Origin: Ceratothoa steindachneri
Lineage: Eukaryota; Arthropoda; Malacostraca; Isopoda; Cymothoidae
Direction: 5' to 3'
Length of the DNA stretch: 64,000 nt
Assembly (NCBI GenBank): GCA_963969495.1
Contig: OZ018321.1
Location: 121,237,129 to 121,301,128 of the forward strand
The notes beneath the pieces are model-generated. The model had not been told where the DNA came from and did no database searches. It worked only from the letters and a program-made list of their open reading frames with translations. A program made the translations under genes and the position numbers. This document shows positions 24,021 to 35,411 of this stretch, one piece after another; the first letter of the stretch is position 1, and the number at the start of each line of letters is the position of its first letter.

Positions 24021-25780
24021 CCCATAGAAGCCTTGGGAGTAGAAGCTTACGAAAAATGATCAGAGATCGTACATTTCAGGAATGCATCCACGGGAGGAAC
24101 TTTTGGAGATAACACCAGTAACATTAAGCTCTCGAAGTAGTTAACTTGCCATATATCCAAAAGGTTTAAGGTATGATTAGGTTCTCCCGGCGACATAGGC
24201 ACTGATTCATTGGCTGGGTATGAAAGAAGAGCCTTTGATGATTAATGAAAATGCCGGGATTGGGCGTTCAAGAGCCCAATACATTGAGTAGGTAATAGAA
24301 CGAGCGAAATATCTTTTGCATCGAAAATAGGGCTATGTTTAGGGGATGTGCGAAGGCTATTGGTCGCTAAACTGAGAATTGTGTGCGTGATTTACTCCCA
24401 TTCCGCATATAATTTCCGGCTACTGATGCGTACAGCTCACAAATAAAGGAGCGGTAAAAATAAAATAAATACCCTTATCATCCTTCCAGTTGTTGAACGT
24501 CATGCAACAAAGAATGCTCATGGCGGGATACAAGAGACCCTAATGCTTCAACTAATGCCTGCGCAATATGGTGCTACACAGGTTGAGGGAGATAGTGAAT
24601 TTAAGGGGAAATGAGCGAGCCGGCTAGATGCCGTCCGAGTAGTTTGGTTCGCTGCTTCATTGATAAGCAAACAAAGGGTGGATAGCACTAGGCATAAGTC
24701 GACAAGTTTATTTTATGATATCAAAATTTCGTCCAAGAGCTCATCGGAACACACGTATCAAATGACTGTGTTAAAGGTATCGAGAATGCAGATATCGCCC
24801 TTCGAGTATACGAGAATATCACGAATTCGGAAGAAGCGAATAGACAGATAATATGGAAAGCCTTTCGGATGGCACCAGCTCTGTCGTATATATGAGCACT
24901 GGGAGGGACAGTTGAAGGATATTAACGCCATGGTATCGTATGTACCTCAACCACAGCAAACAAGCTATGAAGAGAAAGGGAACCATCACTTAAGAGTGTT
25001 TGTCCTGTGAGTTGGTTGAAACATAGCTGAGGTAATCTGAGAGAAAGTGGTCACCCACGTCAAAGATCTGCTTTCTAGCATGTGTTGCTTTAGACATAAT
25101 CAACATCGTGTAGGAACTGGCCATTTGGAAAACTCTAAAACGTCATCAAATAGATTGTAGGCAGAGGGAATGGAAGGATAACAATTTACCAACTACTTTC
25201 ATCGTGCCATTGGTTTTAAGTTGAAGAAGCATCGGCTCCAACCTGAAAACAGTTGATGTAGGAATCCAGTGGAAACGGAGGAAAGTCTTTGTAAACTGGA
25301 AGTATCATTGGTCTGATAAGAAGATAAATTGAATTCTGCGTGGTTAATGGAGAAAGGAATAAAGTACCTGCAGCCAGTCCAAGACACAGGTTTCGAAATA
25401 GATGAAAATATCAATAAATTTAAGGAGATGCGTAGTTGTACACAAAATATCTGAACTCGAGGTTAGATTACTCTGAGGTATTGTTTTGTTTTAGTAACTT
25501 TGTGGTGCTAAGCGCCAAAGTATTGTAAACTGAATGACAGAAGTTTAGAAGTGGAGCGAGTGACGGCAATAAGGTAGGAATCATAAAGTTTGTCTGAGAG
25601 CTTCACATTGATTATGAGTACTAGAAACTACAAATATTTTTGCCATCTAACTAAATAAGGTTGTAACTTCGACATAGAGGTAGCGAGAAAAGCAAAAAGA
25701 GAATAACGGAAGACAGTTGGAGTGAAGGAGCATCCCCTAGAAGAAGTCCACTCGCTGCACGAGGAGGTGGATATTTGCAC
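24021..25780. other. Unclassified, possibly decayed LINE body
   Basis: Balanced base composition compared with the AT-rich surroundings, and it adjoins the upstream side of RNase H copy B, so it may be the mutated reverse transcriptase part. No YxDD motif or other diagnostic motif could be read on either strand. Confidence 0.25.
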
Positions 25781-25879
25781 CTGCCTGACCACCATTTTCT
25801 TTATTCTTTATTCACCAATACCTCATTTATTTATTTAAAGATTTCTATTTTCATTTAGTCTACGTTACCTCATGTTATT

Positions 25880-26460
25880 CGTTGATACTTACGTGGTCTC
25901 TAATTGGTAATTATTGGGTATACAACTTGTACTTGACTGTTATCCACTAGTAATTACTAATCATATAATCGTAATCAACTTTTATATATCAGCTACTACA
26001 TAGCACTCGCCTGTTACTTACCAAATACTCGGTATCTATTCGGTACTTAACTGATACCCGGCTGTAAGCTAGCTATTACTTAACAGGTACCTGTATGAAA
26101 TATAAGTGCTCTCTGACCTTTTCCCGGTATTTCCGCGATATTTCAGGCAGTATATACACTTTACCCCTGGGTTATCCATCATGACTTGCTACGTACATGC
26201 CCAACCACTACCCATCCGTTGCATACCTGGTATCTTGTGATACTTGTTAACTAATACGGTATTCATTATGACTTGCTCCTTACATACCATCCTGTTGCAT
26301 ACCTGGTACTTAGTGATATTTGTCTACCCCTACGGTATCCATCATGAATTGCTATGTACCTACACCCGTTGCATACTTGGTATCCACTGATACTTGTTTA
26401 CTATTCATCCAGAGCCCTTTAATCCCGTTTTTTACTTACCTGCTATCCACACGGATACTG
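25880..26460. repeat. Degenerate tandem repeat (TACTTG/GGTAT motifs)
   Basis: From about 25880 short motifs such as GGTAT, TACTTG, TTACTTA and TGATAC recur every 10-25 bases. At 26168-26405 they resolve into three imperfect units of about 75-88 bases, each running CATYATGA(C/A)TTGCT ... CCNGTTGCATAC(C/T)TGGTA ... TGATA(C/T)TTGT. This looks like an old tandem array with higher-order structure in its distal part. No coding frame. Confidence 0.7.
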
Positions 26461-26689
26461 GTAAAACTAAAAAATATTAATTAGTTTCAGAGTTTGTCTT
26501 CCTTTTTGATTTATTTTCATATCTTTCTACCTGGTGGAAGCCTCAAGTATTTTTGAACACGAATTTAAGAAACAAAAATGACTCAAACATTTTCTCTCTC
26601 TTTCAAAACCAGGTATTTGAGAACACAACTGGACCAAGAGCTCTAGATTCCTAGCTTTATCTTTTCTTTATTTCAGTCAAATCATAACA

Positions 26690-27000
26690 GCTTTTAATCC
26701 AAGACAGAACATGGAAGGCACACCTTCTTCGTGGTCTGTATTGTCAACTTCAGTGATTTTGATATTTTCCCCGTCTCGAACATTGCGCTGTACTTCGAGG
26801 TACAAGGTCTTAAAAGAGATATTGACTTCGGAGGTGGATCTCTAATATGTAGCTAGAAGTAAATGCCATTCTAAGTAGCCACACAACGTGAGGAATGCTG
26901 ACTTCGTCGACCAGGTCCAATATATCATCGATGACAACTTCAGCAAGCGAATGAAGGTCATGGGTAGCCTTGAAAAGGTCGTAAGAGTTTAATATTGAAT
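26690..27000 (-). pseudogene. Unrecognised coding-like remnant
   Basis: Two overlapping reverse-strand frames read as protein-like sequence. The first (about 26990-26815) has NSYDLFKATHDLHSLAEVV followed by DDILDLVDEVSIPHVVWLL. The second (about 26830-26690) has VNISFKTLYLEVQRNVRDGE followed by ITEVDNTDHEEGVPSMF. A one-base shift where they overlap would join them, so this may be one broken exon. I do not recognise the family; a transposon origin is likely from the context but unproven. Confidence 0.3.
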
Positions 27001-27239
27001 TTAGACTTTTCTACGCAGACTACACGTCTCACAACTGGCAGACGGAAAATGTTCACGATATTAAGATCACTAAAATTTCGTCAGATCGTTGTCCAGATTC
27101 GAAGTCCGGGACGATTAGTTTAGAGACGTCATTGAGGAGAGACCAATTGCGACCTCAAAATACCAAAGACTCGTTGAAAGCTGCCATGGGGGACAAAATA
27201 CGAATCAGCTGATTCGGGCATTCAGTCAATTCTGAGGCG

Positions 27240-29695
27240 CCATAGATGTTTAAAGTAAAAAGGTATATCAATTTTCAAGTTAATAAATTGGTATTGTTTG
27301 GTTTTTCAATATTTTTCCTAGGACCTAAAAATATTTTTGGTTCTCACATATACGGCGTAGCCTGTACCCATTTAATTTCCCAAGAGCGGATAAAAGAAAT
27401 ATTTATATAAATAAATAAAATAAATTGCTAATAATTTTGAATTCAAAATAGTTTATATTTTGTGTATTATTTTGCTTTGTATCCTTTTGGATCGAAAAAC
27501 ATAAGCAGGAATTGAATGCCTATTGGTGATTCATCTTAATCTGGTTTTGAAGCAGATCTCTTAAGTAGTGGCGTCGGATAGTCAATTAAGATAATGTATT
27601 TTGGCTCATTACGAGATTAGCATTAGGCTTTCATGATAAGGATTAAGCACGCCGCTGCTTATGGATATAACATGCTCGTCATCAACAAGCTCGTTTCGTG
27701 TCTCATGAGTTCCGACGATATTATGATGTATCGCCGCGTGGAGCATGTTATTAGGTTAAATAATGAGGGGTGATATCGATCTGATTTTAAAATTATCTTT
27801 ATTCTTCTGGATAAAGCTCCGGATGGTCGAATTTTGAAGTTAGCTTTTGAAAATTGTGATAAATAAGGGCCCCAATGGAGGCATATTTAAAAGAAAGAGA
27901 ACTGAGCAAAGCAGGATAAAGAATTTTTAACTTTGTTTAAATATAAAGACCATGAAGAGTGGATAAGTTTAATCCTTTTATAAACTGCACTAGGAAAAGT
28001 TTTACTGTTAAATCTGTGCTGGGAGTTTCTACGATACTCGTATACAACCTGAAACGATTTAGTAGAAGGAGAAATGCACACGGAAGCTAGAGCGTAAAGT
28101 CATAAATTATTAAATTTGAATATACCTTTTTCTCTTATCTTCTTAGCCGCCATTTCACAATAAGAGTCGTGTGCATAATATTGCCATTGAAAATACCTTC
28201 ACCTTCCACCTTATATTTCGAACATATTAATTTGTCTTAAGTAATTTAAACTTTTCGTCCAGGAGAGGGGATTTCAGCATCTAAAGAGCGTCCCAGCTTA
28301 GTGTATAATCTTGTCTGAGTTTCTTCTCTACTGACGAAAGTAGGGAAGGAAGAAAGCACTTAGGGAGATAGTCAAAGCCATGCGATATACTGCTCAATCA
28401 TTATTAAAAGGTCATATAAATGAAGTGCATTAAAATACAATTGGACACTCGATGGTACTGTGATTAATTATACTAAATTTCATTTAAACATACCATGGAT
28501 GACATACCATAATTAACATACTGGAGAGATATTTGGACAATGTAGAAAAAGATTATCTAAAAGTAAAGAGACAGTAAGATATTAAAAAAATATAGGCAAA
28601 GGTGTAATAAATAATCACCTGAATCCAAATAAATACCAAATCTAATGAACCTTAAAATAGGTAAAGTATGATATTTAGAAAACCTAATATTCAAGGAAAT
28701 GAACCAAATACCCTCCACTTTAACGGTGGTTTTCTACGGCAATTGAAATTGTTAAATACAATGATACTCCCGTTGATTGAACATAAGCATGCAGCGAAAT
28801 TTTACAGTCACATTTTCTAAATAAATCAGAAGAAAGTAATTTGATGAAAAAATAGCCTTAGTTTAAATTAGGAAACAATGGTATAACCAACTATGGAATT
28901 TTCACTAATTGAAGAGTGAGCTAAGTGATGGAGAGGTTAAGTGAAGATGATAAAATTTATAGAAAACAGAAATCCTGTATTGAAGACAACTGCGCGAATG
29001 GGAAAACCCGTCAAAATTATGTATAGTCATAGCTTAATGTTTTGAAACTACTATATTTTTTCATATATGAAAATTAATGGAACAAATCAAACGTCGCATT
29101 TTGTTTTAGTATGTTAGTTTCATAACTTGAAGGGCAAATATCGAATAATTTAGGTACCAAACCCATTTTATTAATAAATACACTCAATTGATGCGCGCAG
29201 TCAATATTTACAAAGATTGTCCTTGTATTCAGGACTGCTTCAATGCATTTTGCCATGCTGGAGACCAAATTTGTGGTAATATTTGACTGATATTGTTACA
29301 TTTTTTTTAATAAGTACCGCAAACTCTTTCCAATTGGATGGCTTCTTGGCACTGAAGAAACCCGATATTTGAGCTGACCCTTACCAAAAGGCATCTTAGC
29401 ATTCCCTTGAAACTTTGGGGCACCCAGCAGACTTCTCTTGCATGTTTCGGGTTACTAGCATGTCATATACAAATACACGTCTACATTATAAAAAGAACAC
29501 GGATAATAAAGTGGTGGGGGAAAAGGGAGGAAAAAAAAACATTTTCTCTCTTAGAAGACAAATTGGATAATGATAAGAACATAAATAAAAAGAGACAGTT
29601 TCATCTCCATGATTTATTTCGCTGCTCCATATTTTAATATCGCAAGATCAATTTATTATAGCTTTCAATTTCAGTTTCCTTAGCGTCTGATTTAC
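27240..29695. other. AT-rich spacer, nothing recognised
   Basis: I see no family motif or tandem array. Short open frames at 27887-28081 and 29074-29268 (minus) have no supporting features. Confidence 0.4.
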
Positions 29696-29756
<61 letters not shown>

Positions 29757-29780
29757 TATATATATATATTTATATAGGGG
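29696..29780. repeat. (TA)n microsatellite
   Basis: About 35 TA dinucleotides with one GA interruption near the end. It bounds the Penelope-like region on its 3' side. Confidence 0.95.
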
Positions 29781-29959
29781 GAAAAGGGGAAGTGGCAGAG
29801 GTGGCAGTATTCAAATATTCAAATTGGGTATTAGGGAATCTCTTCTAATGTGCTTTTAAGTAGGAAATTGAACATAAATACGGTTTTTAAGATCAAGAAT
29901 AAAAGGAACAATTGAGTGATGTTAAATAATGAATTTGCAGGCGTTTTAAAAGAGAGTAA

Positions 29960-31205
29960 ATGGGAAATATGCTTATTTTATAAACAAAACCTGAGACTGA
30001 ACATGGGGACGATATGGGATGATACTGGTGCGAGTGGCTCGGGAGTGTGTAGTTTGTTGGAATTTATAGGTGTAGTAATAGTGGAAAGGAGCTTGTATTC
30101 GAGCTCAACCAATTGAAAAATTGCTTGAGGTGGGTTTGTGATATATATGTCTAGTTTCAAATGAGAAGAAGTGTGTGGGAGGAAAGGAATTTTTAAGAAT
30201 GGATGAGAGTTTGGTCTAGAGAAGTGAATTGAGAGGTCCTATATAAGAGAGAGGTACAAAAATCTTCTCTTCAGGAACGTTGTATAGGTGAGCAGGTTCG
30301 GGTTGAACATTTTATTGGAAAAATTTCGAAGATTTCTGTAGTATTAGTTTGAAGAAGATCCGTTTTGCTAGAAATACTTAGTGAGGAAAGTGAACTAGTT
30401 GTGTAAACTGAGGTATGAGAAGGCGAGGTTGTAAGAACGAGAAAGCAAATTTTTTTATAGTTTAGTTTAATTTTAGTGTCAGAATGACTAAGAAAACGAA
30501 ACACAGTGCCCGAATGGTTAGGTTTTCGGTGAATGGAAGTAGAGAAACCCTCAGTTGTACGTGTTATTTAGAGGTGTAGGAAGGGAATGGAATTGTTGTC
30601 TTCCTTTTCCTGAGTGAATTTAACATTTGGGTGTAACTGATTTACGTACCCTTGGAATTTATCAGGTGAACTTTTAGAGCAGAAAAGGGAGATCTTGTCG
30701 TCTGCCTATCTCCTGTAGAAGATAGGGCGGACTTGTAATTGACATTTAAGTGCATCCTCTTCTAAGTTGCACATTAAGAGATTTGCGAGAGGGGCAGCCA
30801 AGGACTTCCCATAGCGAGGTTATCTATTTGATGAAACATGTTTCCTTTGAATAAGAAAATTCTTTCATAGGCAAATGACATCATCAATATACCTATACCA
30901 AACAATAGGGAAGCCAAGGATAGTAGGGAGGAGTCTTGTTTCAAAGAACTCCATATATAAGTTTAGAAAATATTTGAAATTGAACGAAAAGTTACAATTT
31001 GGAGTACAAAGTGAAATCAGTTTTATAAAAATAGTAGCAGGTACGAGAAGAACAATATTTTGCAATTTATCTTTAAGGAAATTGAAAAAATCTTCAACTG
31101 GAACCTTGGTAAATGATGAGCAGACATCGAAACTAACAGGGGTAAAATTATTCGAACTGAATAAAGTTCGAAAGTACTTGGAAGTACCTTTTCATTTTTC
31201 CTGCG
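29960..31205 (-). mobile_element. Penelope-like element, mosaic reverse transcriptase
   Basis: The reverse strand encodes Penelope-type RT pieces. First comes PVSFDVCSSFTKVPVEDFFN with FLKDKL (motif A, about 31150-31075), then FIKLISLC, LYMEFFETRLLP and VWYRYIDDVICL (motif C with catalytic DD, near 30890). Immediately after lies a second RT segment in other frames: LFKGNMFHQIDNLAMGSP (motif B, near 30810), ANLLMCNLEEDALK, an FYRR.ADD motif C (near 30715), HPNVKFTQEKEDNNSIPFLH and STSIHRKPNHSG (about 30650-30490). So motif C occurs twice and motif B follows the first motif C, which points to two joined copies or a rearrangement. The first piece lacks the usual AMGSPLSP block. No GIY-YIG endonuclease was seen. 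A possible C-terminal RT tail with PLSYIGPLNSLL lies near 30240. The copy sits between two (TA)n tracts. Confidence 0.8.
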
Positions 31206-31210
31206 GGACG

Positions 31211-31269
<59 letters not shown>
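31211..31269. repeat. (TA)n microsatellite
   Basis: About 29 TA repeats separating the Penelope-like remnant from the DD41D transposon. Confidence 0.95.
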
Positions 31270-31272
<3 letters not shown>

Positions 31273-32640
31273 CTATATAATTTTTCTTCGGAAATAGTTA
31301 CTTCTTACTTCGAAAAAAATCCGAGCCGTGAGGATTCGAACCGTTAACATTGAGGCAGCGAGCAGCTGCTTTGATTTCAATTAAACCGCCCTTGGTTCGC
31401 AAATACCAACATGAAGGAGCATGCTTAAATCTAAATAAAGGTCATTCGGGTCGTATGAGAACCATAAGAACAACAGAAAATATCGAAAATGTTCAGATGA
31501 GACTTCTTCAAAATCCACATGTATCAGTCAGAAAGAATGGGTTACAATTGTCAAAGTCATCAATTAACTGCATTATTAAACATGACTTAAAATGGCATCC
31601 CTATAAGATGCATGCAAGACACCAGCTTCTTGAAACTGATTTTCCTCGTCGTAGACAATTTGTCGAATGGCTTCTCCATAAACCTGCTCGTTTCTTAGAA
31701 AAAATTGTGATTGGTGACAAGGCAACCTTTTTCATGAATGGAAAGGTAAACATTCGGCAGTATGCGCCACTGAACCTCCCCCCTCCCCCAGCATTCAACT
31801 TTGACACACGTATTTGTCAGCAGAAAGTGTCTATGTGGATCTGAATATGCGGGAATGGCTATCTTGTCGGCCCATTGTTTAACGAGAATAACTTGAATGG
31901 CGCTGCCTACCTGAGCATGATCAACGAAAGGATCTTCCCGGAACTCTGCTAGATTTATGGCAATCAATTCAATAGACTTGGGTGGATTCACGACGCCTCA
32001 CCAGCTGATAGAAAGCTTGCTGTAAGAACAAAACTAAGAGAAACGTTTGACAACCGCATTGTCGCGCTAAATCATGCAATTGAATGGGCCCCAAGATCCC
32101 CTGACTTAACACCGTGCGATTATTTCTTATGGGGATATCTAAAGAATAAAGTGTATTCTACTCTACTACAAAGCATCAACCAGTTAAGAGATAGTATCCG
32201 ACGTGACGTCAATAGACTTAAGGAAAATCAAAAGTTAATCAAAAAAGTTGTTCTCTCAATGCGATCAAAGGCGCAATTGTGCTTGGAAAGAAATGGAGGA
32301 CATGTGGAAGGAAATGGTGCTTAGAAAATTTAAAAAATGAATTTGTATTGCTCATATGAAGAGGTGTTTTTGTTTAAAATGGATATAAATATATTTGTTG
32401 ATTTTAAACTTACAAGTTTCAATATTTTACTTCCTTGCGCAAACATAATTTTCATAGCCTCCACTAAAACAATAAGTGTATCAATATCGTAAATGGAATT
32501 TAATGAAATTTTCAGAATCGACAGATAAATAGTTTGATAAATTTGATTCATTTTGCAAGACTTTAAAAATCTTTAATAGGTTTTGAGTTACACTAATTCA
32601 AATTACGGTTAACTTTTTTCTGGGACACCTTGTATATATA
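31270..32640 (+). mobile_element. DD41D mariner-type (rosa-like) transposon
   Basis: A single plus-strand frame from about 31350 to the stop at 32322-32324 reads as a Tc1/mariner-superfamily transposase, interrupted by only two nonsense codons (TGA 31842-31844, TAG 31950-31952). The HTH/GRPR-like region has NKGHSGRMRTIRTTENI and then KSSINCIIKHDLKWHPYKMH. The catalytic domain has KIVIGDKATFFMNGKV (first Asp codon 31716-31718), RLGWIHDASPADR (31992-31994) and APRSPDLTPCDYFLWGYLK (32118-32120). There are 41 residues between the second and third Asp, the DD41D spacing of rosa-type elements. The C-terminus ends CLERNGGHVEGNGA. The N-terminus is shortened by roughly 30 residues relative to what I remember of the family. 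The right end is probably near TCTGGGACACCTTGTATATA at about 32616-32635; the left end is lost in the (TA)n tract. Confidence 0.88.
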
Positions 32641-32641
32641 T

Positions 32642-32725
32642 AGTAAAAGAAAGAGAAATTGGACGCGAATGAGCAATGAGACAAGAAACAGGAGTTTTTT
32701 AGAGGTAAGAGAAAGGGACATTAGA
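32642..32725 (+). repeat. Repeat X (GAAATTGGACGCGAATGAGC), left copy
   Basis: The segment AAGAAAGAGAAATTGGACGC...ACAAGAAACAGGAG...GAGGTAAGAGAAAGGG occurs here and again, inverted and partly doubled, at 35277-35411. It therefore forms one outer arm of the inverted structure around the LINE copy at 33.2-35.3 kb. Confidence 0.8.
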
Positions 32726-32818
32726 AGAAGACTGGAATAAAAGAGAGCAGAGGGAGGCACAATGAAGGCAATCCTTTACCGAGAAGCCAGAGATAACGGC
32801 ATGGGAAAAAGTTTGAAA

Positions 32819-32888
32819 TTCCTGGCCGGGACTCGAACCCGGGTTTACTAATTGCCGGTCAGATGCTCTACCGCTAAGCCACCAGGCA
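32819..32888 (-). pseudogene. tRNA-like sequence (tRNA pseudogene or SINE head)
   Basis: The 70-base reverse-strand sequence folds roughly as a cloverleaf. The acceptor TGCCTGG/CCAGGAA has one mismatch. The D arm GCTTAGCGGTAGAGC is good, and the T arm CCGGG-TTCGAGT-CCCGG is perfect. The anticodon stem TCTGA/TTAGT has one mismatch and a G-T pair. The loop CCGGCAA would give a GGC (Ala) anticodon but lacks the universal T33. I read it as a decayed tRNA or the head of a SINE, not a working gene. Confidence 0.6.
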
Positions 32889-33011
32889 CAGTGACTCTAC
32901 TTCGCCCAAAGCGTTACCCCATCAGACCCAGTATCTCTCTAAGCTAGGAACCTCCAAGGAATTTTTATACCACATCTTCTTACCCGCTCACAATTTAAAG
33001 GCTCATCCCCC

Positions 33012-33150
33012 ATGTCACATACAAAGAAGGAGCAAATGCAAGTTCTGCGGGTGATAACAACCACCACAGGGCTTTCGCCATATTTATTTTCTGCCTTTCA
33101 AAACAATTTTGAAGACAAAAGGAAAGGGTAGGAACCTTGCATTGCCAGTT
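33012..33150 (+). repeat. Repeat Y, left inverted arm flanking the LINE
   Basis: About 135 bases beginning AAGGAGCAAATGCAAGTTCT and ending CCTTGCATTGC recur as a reverse complement at 35412-35540 with few differences. Each copy contains CTTTCAAAACAATTTTGAAG, itself partly palindromic. The pair forms inverted arms around the CR1-like LINE copy. Confidence 0.85.
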
Positions 33151-33164
33151 AATCAAGGAAACTT

Positions 33165-35272
33165 GACTTGAGAAGAGCAGACTTTGCAAGCCTTCGTGCT
33201 GGGCTGACTGATGTAAGGCTAGCGGTATGCGAAGAGGTTGAGGATTCGTGGAACAATTTCAAAAATAAATTCATGAGTCTTCAAACAAGTTGCATATCTC
33301 TGAAATGCCTTCGTCGGTCTTCTGTTCAACCCAAGTGGTTTAATCAAGAAATCAGCCAACTGCTTAGGGAAAAGAGAAATGCGTACCGGCGCTCAAGGAT
33401 CTCGGGTGCTTTTGACGAGTACCGGAGGCTAGCCAGGAGAGTGAAGCCCAGCATAAGGGCAGCTGAGCGTACTGAGGAACTCCGAGTCGCGAGACTCTGC
33501 AAGGAGAATCCCAAGGAGTTCTTCGGCTATATAAATAGCCGTAAACCAATCTATCGTAGGATTGGGCCCTTAGTGGACGAGGAGGGTGCATTAACTCACG
33601 CAGATGCAAAAAATGCTAACCTTCTCAATGACAACTTCTCCTCAGTGTTTACTAAAGAGTGTGGTTTCATCCCCCAGCCCACGGATTCCTACTCGAAGGA
33701 AAAGCTGGAGACAATGGACTTCACCGAAGGAGAAATAAAGAAAAAGATCGCTGACCTAAAGACGAATAAGTTCTCTGGACCGGACGGCTTTCTACCCAAG
33801 CTGTTAAAGGAAGTGTGCGATGAAGTATCACGACATCTGTGCGCTAACTTTAATATGTCAATCCGGACCGGATGCGTTCCTAGAGACTGGCGTGAGGCGG
33901 AAGTGACTCCGATCTTCAAGAAAGGAGACTCCAGCGATCCGTCAAACTACCGACCTATCAGTCTGACTTCGATAGTCGGTAAACTCATGGAAAGCATGAT
34001 AGTGGACAAGATAACGTCTTATTTAGAGTCAAACGTGCTACTGAGGAGTTCCCAGCACGGCTTTCGAAGGCAACGGTCATGCCTGACGAACCTTGTGGAA
34101 TTCTTCCACTTCGTGTTTAGTGAGCACGATCGGAACAAGGCGGTGGATGTGGTTTGCTCAGACTTTCACAAAGCCTTTGATAAGGTACCACACCACCGCC
34201 TTCTCCTGAAAGTGCGAGCACTGAGCATGGACGGAAAAGTAGCCAGCTGGATCGAGAACTGGCTAAGTGGCACACGGCAACGGGTGGTGGTAAATGGACA
34301 GGCTTCTGAGTGGTTGCCCGTTACTAGAGGGGTGCCTCAAGGTTCTGTCCTGGGACCACTACTATTTATCATCTACGTCAACGTCATGGACGGTGACATG
34401 GTTGCCAATATTTCTAAATTTGCTGACGATACCAAGCTTGGTATGAACGTTGCATAGGATAGAAATACTGCCCGCCTGCAGGAAAATTTTGGGAAGATTG
34501 GGGAGTGGTCGAACACATGGCAAATGCCTTTTAACGTGAAAAAATGCAAAGTAATGCATATCGGCCACAGAAAACCGCCAATCTCATTATATCCTTAAGG
34601 GCACTGCTCTTGAATCGAGTGACACTGAGAAGGACTTGGGTGTTACTATCCCTAGCGACCTCAATTTCTCGAAACAGTGCATCGAGGCAGAGAAAAAAGC
34701 CCAAAGGATGTTAGGCTACATAAAGCGCCAGTTTGGATACTGTAACAATGAGATAGTACTTTGTCTGTACAACTCCCTCGTTCGGCCGCACCTGGAGTAT
34801 GCCGTAAAAGTTTGGAGTCCTTCGTTTGGAAAGGACATCGCAAGGATAGACTGAGGAAATTAGATCTGTTCTCGCTGGAAACCCGTAGACTGCGTGGTCA
34901 GCTCATCGAAGTTTTCAAAATACTTCGAGGGTTTGACAATGTTGACTACCGGGATATTTTCACACTGAGTGAGAACAGAACGCGCAATCACAGGTTCAAA
35001 CTTGAACTGAAGCGTTACAACCGCAATCTGTGTGGAAATTTTTTCACTCACAGTATCTGCGGTATGTGGAACGCACTTCCAGTGGAAGTTGTCAACAGTG
35101 AATCTGTTGACCAGTTCAAGTCAAGACTAGACAAAGTCTTGAAAAGTGGCCGTTTAGGGACGCAAAACAATTGAGCAGCCCTGTATCCGCTCGATTGCTA
35201 GTCCAAAGGTACCGTCCTTGAATGGACCGTAAGGCCTCCTAGGATACTTCTTTTCCTTGTTACTACTTGTTA
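33165..35272 (+). mobile_element. CR1-like LINE, 5'-truncated copy 2 (reverse transcriptase)
   Basis: A 429-codon open frame (33168-34457) covers the linker and RT of LINE ORF2. Motifs are NYRPISLTSIVGKLME (about residue 265), QHGFRRQRSCLTNL, DFHKAFDKVPHH (motif A, about residue 330), GVPQGSVLGPLLFIIY (motif B) and KFADDTKLG (motif C, residues 417-424). A TAG at 34455-34457 stops it. Coding then continues as GEWSNTWQMPFNV, shifts frame near 34595, and resumes with EKDLGVTIPSDL (34636-34854). It shifts again with loss of about 20 residues near 34850 and ends GRLGTQNN at 35174. The endonuclease domain is absent, so reverse transcription stopped short at about 33165. The 3' end has the same CCTTGTTACTACTTGTTACT-type tail as copy 1 at 12.2 kb. 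In copy 1 motif A reads YLDF, here CSDF. The element cannot move on its own. Confidence 0.95.
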
Positions 35273-35276
35273 CTAT

Positions 35277-35411
35277 ATAACAATATAGTACAAGAAAGAG
35301 AAATTGGACGCGAATGAGCAATACCCCTTTCTCTTACCTCTAAAAAAACTCCTGTTTCTTGTCTTATTGCTCATTCGCGTCTAATTTCTCTTTCTTGTAC
35401 TATATTGTTAT
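35277..35411. repeat. Foldback: 47-bp inverted arms around a 41-bp spacer
   Basis: Bases 35277-35323 and 35365-35411 are reverse complements with a single visible mismatch (TTGGACGCG against TTAGACGCG). The 41-base spacer (35324-35364) is the reverse complement of the continuation of repeat X at about 32680-32725. The structure is therefore repeat X joined head-to-head to a longer inverted copy of itself. As RNA or single-stranded DNA it would form a long hairpin. Confidence 0.93.

Noticed and set aside
30875..31270. 131-codon plus-strand frame ending in a run of Tyr-Ile
   Set aside because: It is antisense to the Penelope-like coding sequence and its end is the (TA)n tract.
32819..32888. 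Functional tRNA-Ala gene (GGC)
   Set aside because: T33 is missing, acceptor and anticodon stems each have a mismatch, and the variable region is irregular; better read as pseudogene or SINE head.
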